Shown piece by piece: positions 61,947 through 64,000 of a stretch of 64,000 bases of DNA (within the stretch, counting starts at the first letter, position 1; each line of letters opens with the position of its first letter). Below the pieces are notes generated by a model that did no database searches, was not told the DNA's origin, and saw only the letters and a list, made by a program, of their open reading frames with translations. Made by a program: the position numbers and the translations under genes. Origin of the DNA: Pyricularia pennisetigena (lineage: Eukaryota > Ascomycota > Sordariomycetes > Magnaporthales > Pyriculariaceae); NCBI RefSeq assembly GCF_004337985.1, contig NC_043744.1, positions 5,965,189 through 6,029,188 of the forward strand, in the 5' to 3' direction.

Positions 61947-64000
61947 ATGCCTTCTGGCTTTCCCTTCGCATACGTGTGTAACCTCCTGCAGCGGTGCGAG
62001 GACAACGCTAAACAATGCGGCCCGAAGACGAACCATCAATTCATCAAGGAATGGCTCGCAAGTCACAAGAGGCGAATAACCGCTGACCATGTCGATCTTT
62101 CCGCCCTCATTTCTACACTTTTGCCCACAAAACGCCCAGATCGAGTCTATTCTATACAGATCAAGAGACTCACCAGCATCGTCGCACGTGCTCATCACCT
62201 TGGACGCACTCGCGTCCTGCAACTCGAAGCCTGGCAGCAACCAGGTAGCGGAAAGGACTTTGCAGAGTGTGTACGGGATGTACTCAGCGATACGCCCAAC
62301 ACCTGCACTGCACCACTGATCACCGTCGAAGAAGTCGACGAGATACTCCATTGCATAGCTGCTCGGTCTCGCTTTAGCTCACCAAAAGTACAATCATATC
62401 TACCCACTTCCGGTAGGACTGACGAGTGTCATGTTCGGTTGCAGCAGCTTTACAACCGCCTGGAACCCAACCAGGCCAAATGGCTTACTCGCTTGGTCCT
62501 CAAAGACTGGTCACCCGTAGATCTGAACCCAACTCACATCCTCAAGGGCCTCGATCCGCTGCTCCCCGTGCTTCTCAAGATTTACGACGATGTACCTACC
62601 GCCGTCAGTCGCCTCACGCAGCAACGTGGCGCGCGGGGAGTCACGACGTATGACGACAGCACCGGCACGGCGATTGCAAGTCTGGCAGCTCGCTTCAAGC
62701 CGACGCTTGGCGTCAAAGTGGCAAGACAAGACTGGATCAAGGGCCGCAGCATCAAGCATTGCATGCAGATGGGCCGTGGACGCATGAGCGTCGAAAAGAA
62801 GATGGACGGCGAATACTGTCAGGTCCACATCGATCTCTCCAAAGGCCCCAACTGCATACAGATATTCTCCAAGAGCGGCAAGGACAGCACAATCGACCGT
62901 GTCAACTTGCATCCTGCCATCAGGGCGTCTCTGCAGATCGGGGGGACAAAACCTTGCCGTATCAAAACAGGATGCATTCTTGAAGGAGAGCTTGTAGTGT
63001 ACAGCGAAAAGGAGGGCACGATTCTTCCGTTTGAGAAGATCAGAAAGCACGTTTCCCGGGCTGGAACCTACTTTCATAGGTCCGACGATGACTCGCAGGC
63101 CCATCCCTGGGAGCGACTTATGATTGTCTACTACGACGTGTTGATGATAGATGACGAGTCCCTGCTGGGGGTGCGGCACTCCGACAGGTTCAAGAGACTC
63201 GAGCAACTAATCTCCTGCAGTCCTGGCGTGGCTGCTATTGTCCAGCGCCAAGTCATCGACTTTGATCAAAGCAGCCATGCAGCCTCGGATCTACGACGCG
63301 TCTTTGCTCAGTGCATCACATCACACGAAGAGGGCCTGGTCCTCAAGGCTGACGACCCTTATTTTGACTTTGGCGACATGCGCAAGATGTACTACTGCTG
63401 CGCCATCAAGCTCAAGAAGGAGTACGTCGGCAACTTTGGCGACGTTGGCGACTTTGCCATCGTTGGGGCCAGATACGACCCCGTCAAGGCCAAGGACTAC
63501 GACATGCCCAACCTCAGATGGACGCATTTTTACGTCGGCTGCTTGACCAACAAAGACAAGGTGCAGCAGATGGAAGAGCATCCACGCTTTGTCGTAGTCA
63601 ACGTCGTGGAGCTCAACAAGACGCAGATGGAGTATTTTGCAAAATACGTCAGCCCTGACTACGCCTCGATAGAGGATGCTCCAGATTCAGCACCGCTTCT
63701 ACACTTTGAGCGCGGAATCGACAACGGGAAGCGCCCATCCATCGCCTTTCCTCAGCCGCCTGTTTTTGACCTCCGTTGCTTCTCCTTTACCCGGGACGCC
63801 AACGTCGGAAAGCATTACACGATGCGGTTCCCAATGGTCAGCAAAATTCACTGTGATCGCACCTGGCGCGAAGCCGTCACTCTGGATGAGCTGCAGAAGA
63901 TGGCCAAGAGGGAGTTGGATTCTGCTCAACCCGACGATAGTCAAGAGCTCCAAGAGTGGATCGCTAGGCTGGAGAATGCAGATCCAGGTAGGGCCATAGG
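61947..64000 (+). CDS. ATP-dependent DNA ligase paralogue, 3' end outside window
   Basis: The frame from ATG 61947 (ACAACAATG context) stays open to the right edge, about 684 codons without a stop. A possible splice donor GGTAGG lies at about 63987. The N-terminal ~230 residues match a DNA_ligase_A_N-type helical domain (CNLLQRCEDNAKQCGPKTNH, QLYNRLEPNQAKWLTRLVLK). The nucleotidyltransferase core shows motif I EKKMDGEYCQ with Lys285 as AMP acceptor, GCILEGELVVYS (motif III), LMIVYYDVLMID (motif IIIa), HEEGLVLKAD (motif IV, residues 461-467) and AIKLKKEY (motif V, residues 486-493). An OB-fold-like segment follows. Overall it resembles ligase IV more than ligase I, but is likely an additional fungal paralogue. 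No BRCT repeats are visible before the edge. It would seal DNA nicks or ends in the nucleus. Confidence 0.88.
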   Translation, partial: MPSGFPFAYVCNLLQRCEDNAKQCGPKTNHQFIKEWLASHKRRITADHVDLSALISTLLPTKRPDRVYSIQIKRLTSIVARAHHLGRTRVLQLEAWQQPGSGKDFAECVRDVLSDTPNTCTAPLITVEEVDEILHCIAARSRFSSPKVQSYLPTSGRTDECHVRLQQLYNRLEPNQAKWLTRLVLKDWSPVDLNPTHILKGLDPLLPVLLKIYDDVPTAVSRLTQQRGARGVTTYDDSTGTAIASLAARFKPTLGVKVARQDWIKGRSIKHCMQMGRGRMSVEKKMDGEYCQVHIDLSKGPNCIQIFSKSGKDSTIDRVNLHPAIRASLQIGGTKPCRIKTGCILEGELVVYSEKEGTILPFEKIRKHVSRAGTYFHRSDDDSQAHPWERLMIVYYDVLMIDDESLLGVRHSDRFKRLEQLISCSPGVAAIVQRQVIDFDQSSHAASDLRRVFAQCITSHEEGLVLKADDPYFDFGDMRKMYYCCAIKLKKEYVGNFGDVGDFAIVGARYDPVKAKDYDMPNLRWTHFYVGCLTNKDKVQQMEEHPRFVVVNVVELNKTQMEYFAKYVSPDYASIEDAPDSAPLLHFERGIDNGKRPSIAFPQPPVFDLRCFSFTRDANVGKHYTMRFPMVSKIHCDRTWREAVTLDELQKMAKRELDSAQPDDSQELQEWIARLENADPGRAI

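Noticed and set aside
1..64000. CRISPR arrays, bacterial promoters, riboswitches
   Set aside because: The window is fungal nuclear DNA. The only regular repeat is the three-copy array at 2806-3184, which has no short direct repeats with unique spacers.

Overview
The window looks like a nuclear genomic segment of a filamentous ascomycete (Pezizomycotina, most likely Sordariomycetes). Genes carry short introns of about 48-98 nt with GTRNGT-type donors and CTRAC-like branch sites. Gene families are typically fungal: HET, Zn2Cys6, OPI1, NiCoT, fungal CHR chromate transporter, DUF3716 and a Fot1/Pot2-type pogo transposon. Genes sit on both strands with no operons. A run of 259 N at 14265-14523 shows a scaffolded draft assembly. 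The genus cannot be fixed from sequence alone.

Layout. 1-7 kb: start of a TcmP/LCMT-like methyltransferase running off the left edge, an unrecognised coiled-coil protein, a three-copy 120-128 bp tandem repeat, a small secreted Gly/Pro-rich protein, and a poorly resolved minus-strand area. 7.05-8.91 kb: an apparently intact pogo-type DNA transposon with 42-bp perfect inverted repeats and a TA duplication, inserted just upstream of an anion:cation symporter (Dal5/TNA1-like) gene. 11-19 kb, minus strand: a SUR1/CSG1-like GT32 mannosyltransferase, a PIP kinase, the assembly gap and a 7-exon AAA ATPase. 19.5-26.6 kb: an NLR-like protein with a degenerate P-loop, a nickel/cobalt transporter and an unrecognised large protein. 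27-37.5 kb: a low-complexity conserved-type protein with a triple repeat, a DUF3716 gene divergent from CFD1 (cytosolic Fe-S assembly), S-adenosylmethionine decarboxylase with a possible six-codon uORF, and a membrane protein. 38-46 kb: a transcription factor with two tandem Zn2Cys6 clusters converging on a chromate transporter, a DUF1810 protein and the AP-1 mu subunit. 49-64 kb: OPI1, a GH24 lysozyme with four Cys-rich repeats, a polytopic membrane protein, a HET-domain protein, a ferric-reductase pseudogene, an intracellular-type GH43 and an ATP-dependent DNA ligase that runs off the right edge.

Most of the region is ordinary housekeeping and accessory fungal gene content. The genes do not form an obvious pathway. 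Two loose themes appear: lipid signalling and regulation (SUR1-like enzyme, PIP kinase, OPI1), and metal handling (NiCoT, CFD1, chromate transporter, decayed ferric reductase). The most unusual items are the double zinc-cluster regulator, the P-loop-less NLR-like protein, the repeat-bearing lysozyme, the fresh-looking transposon at a transporter promoter, the putative polyamine-type uORF and the extra DNA ligase. I did not find a clearly new multi-gene system.
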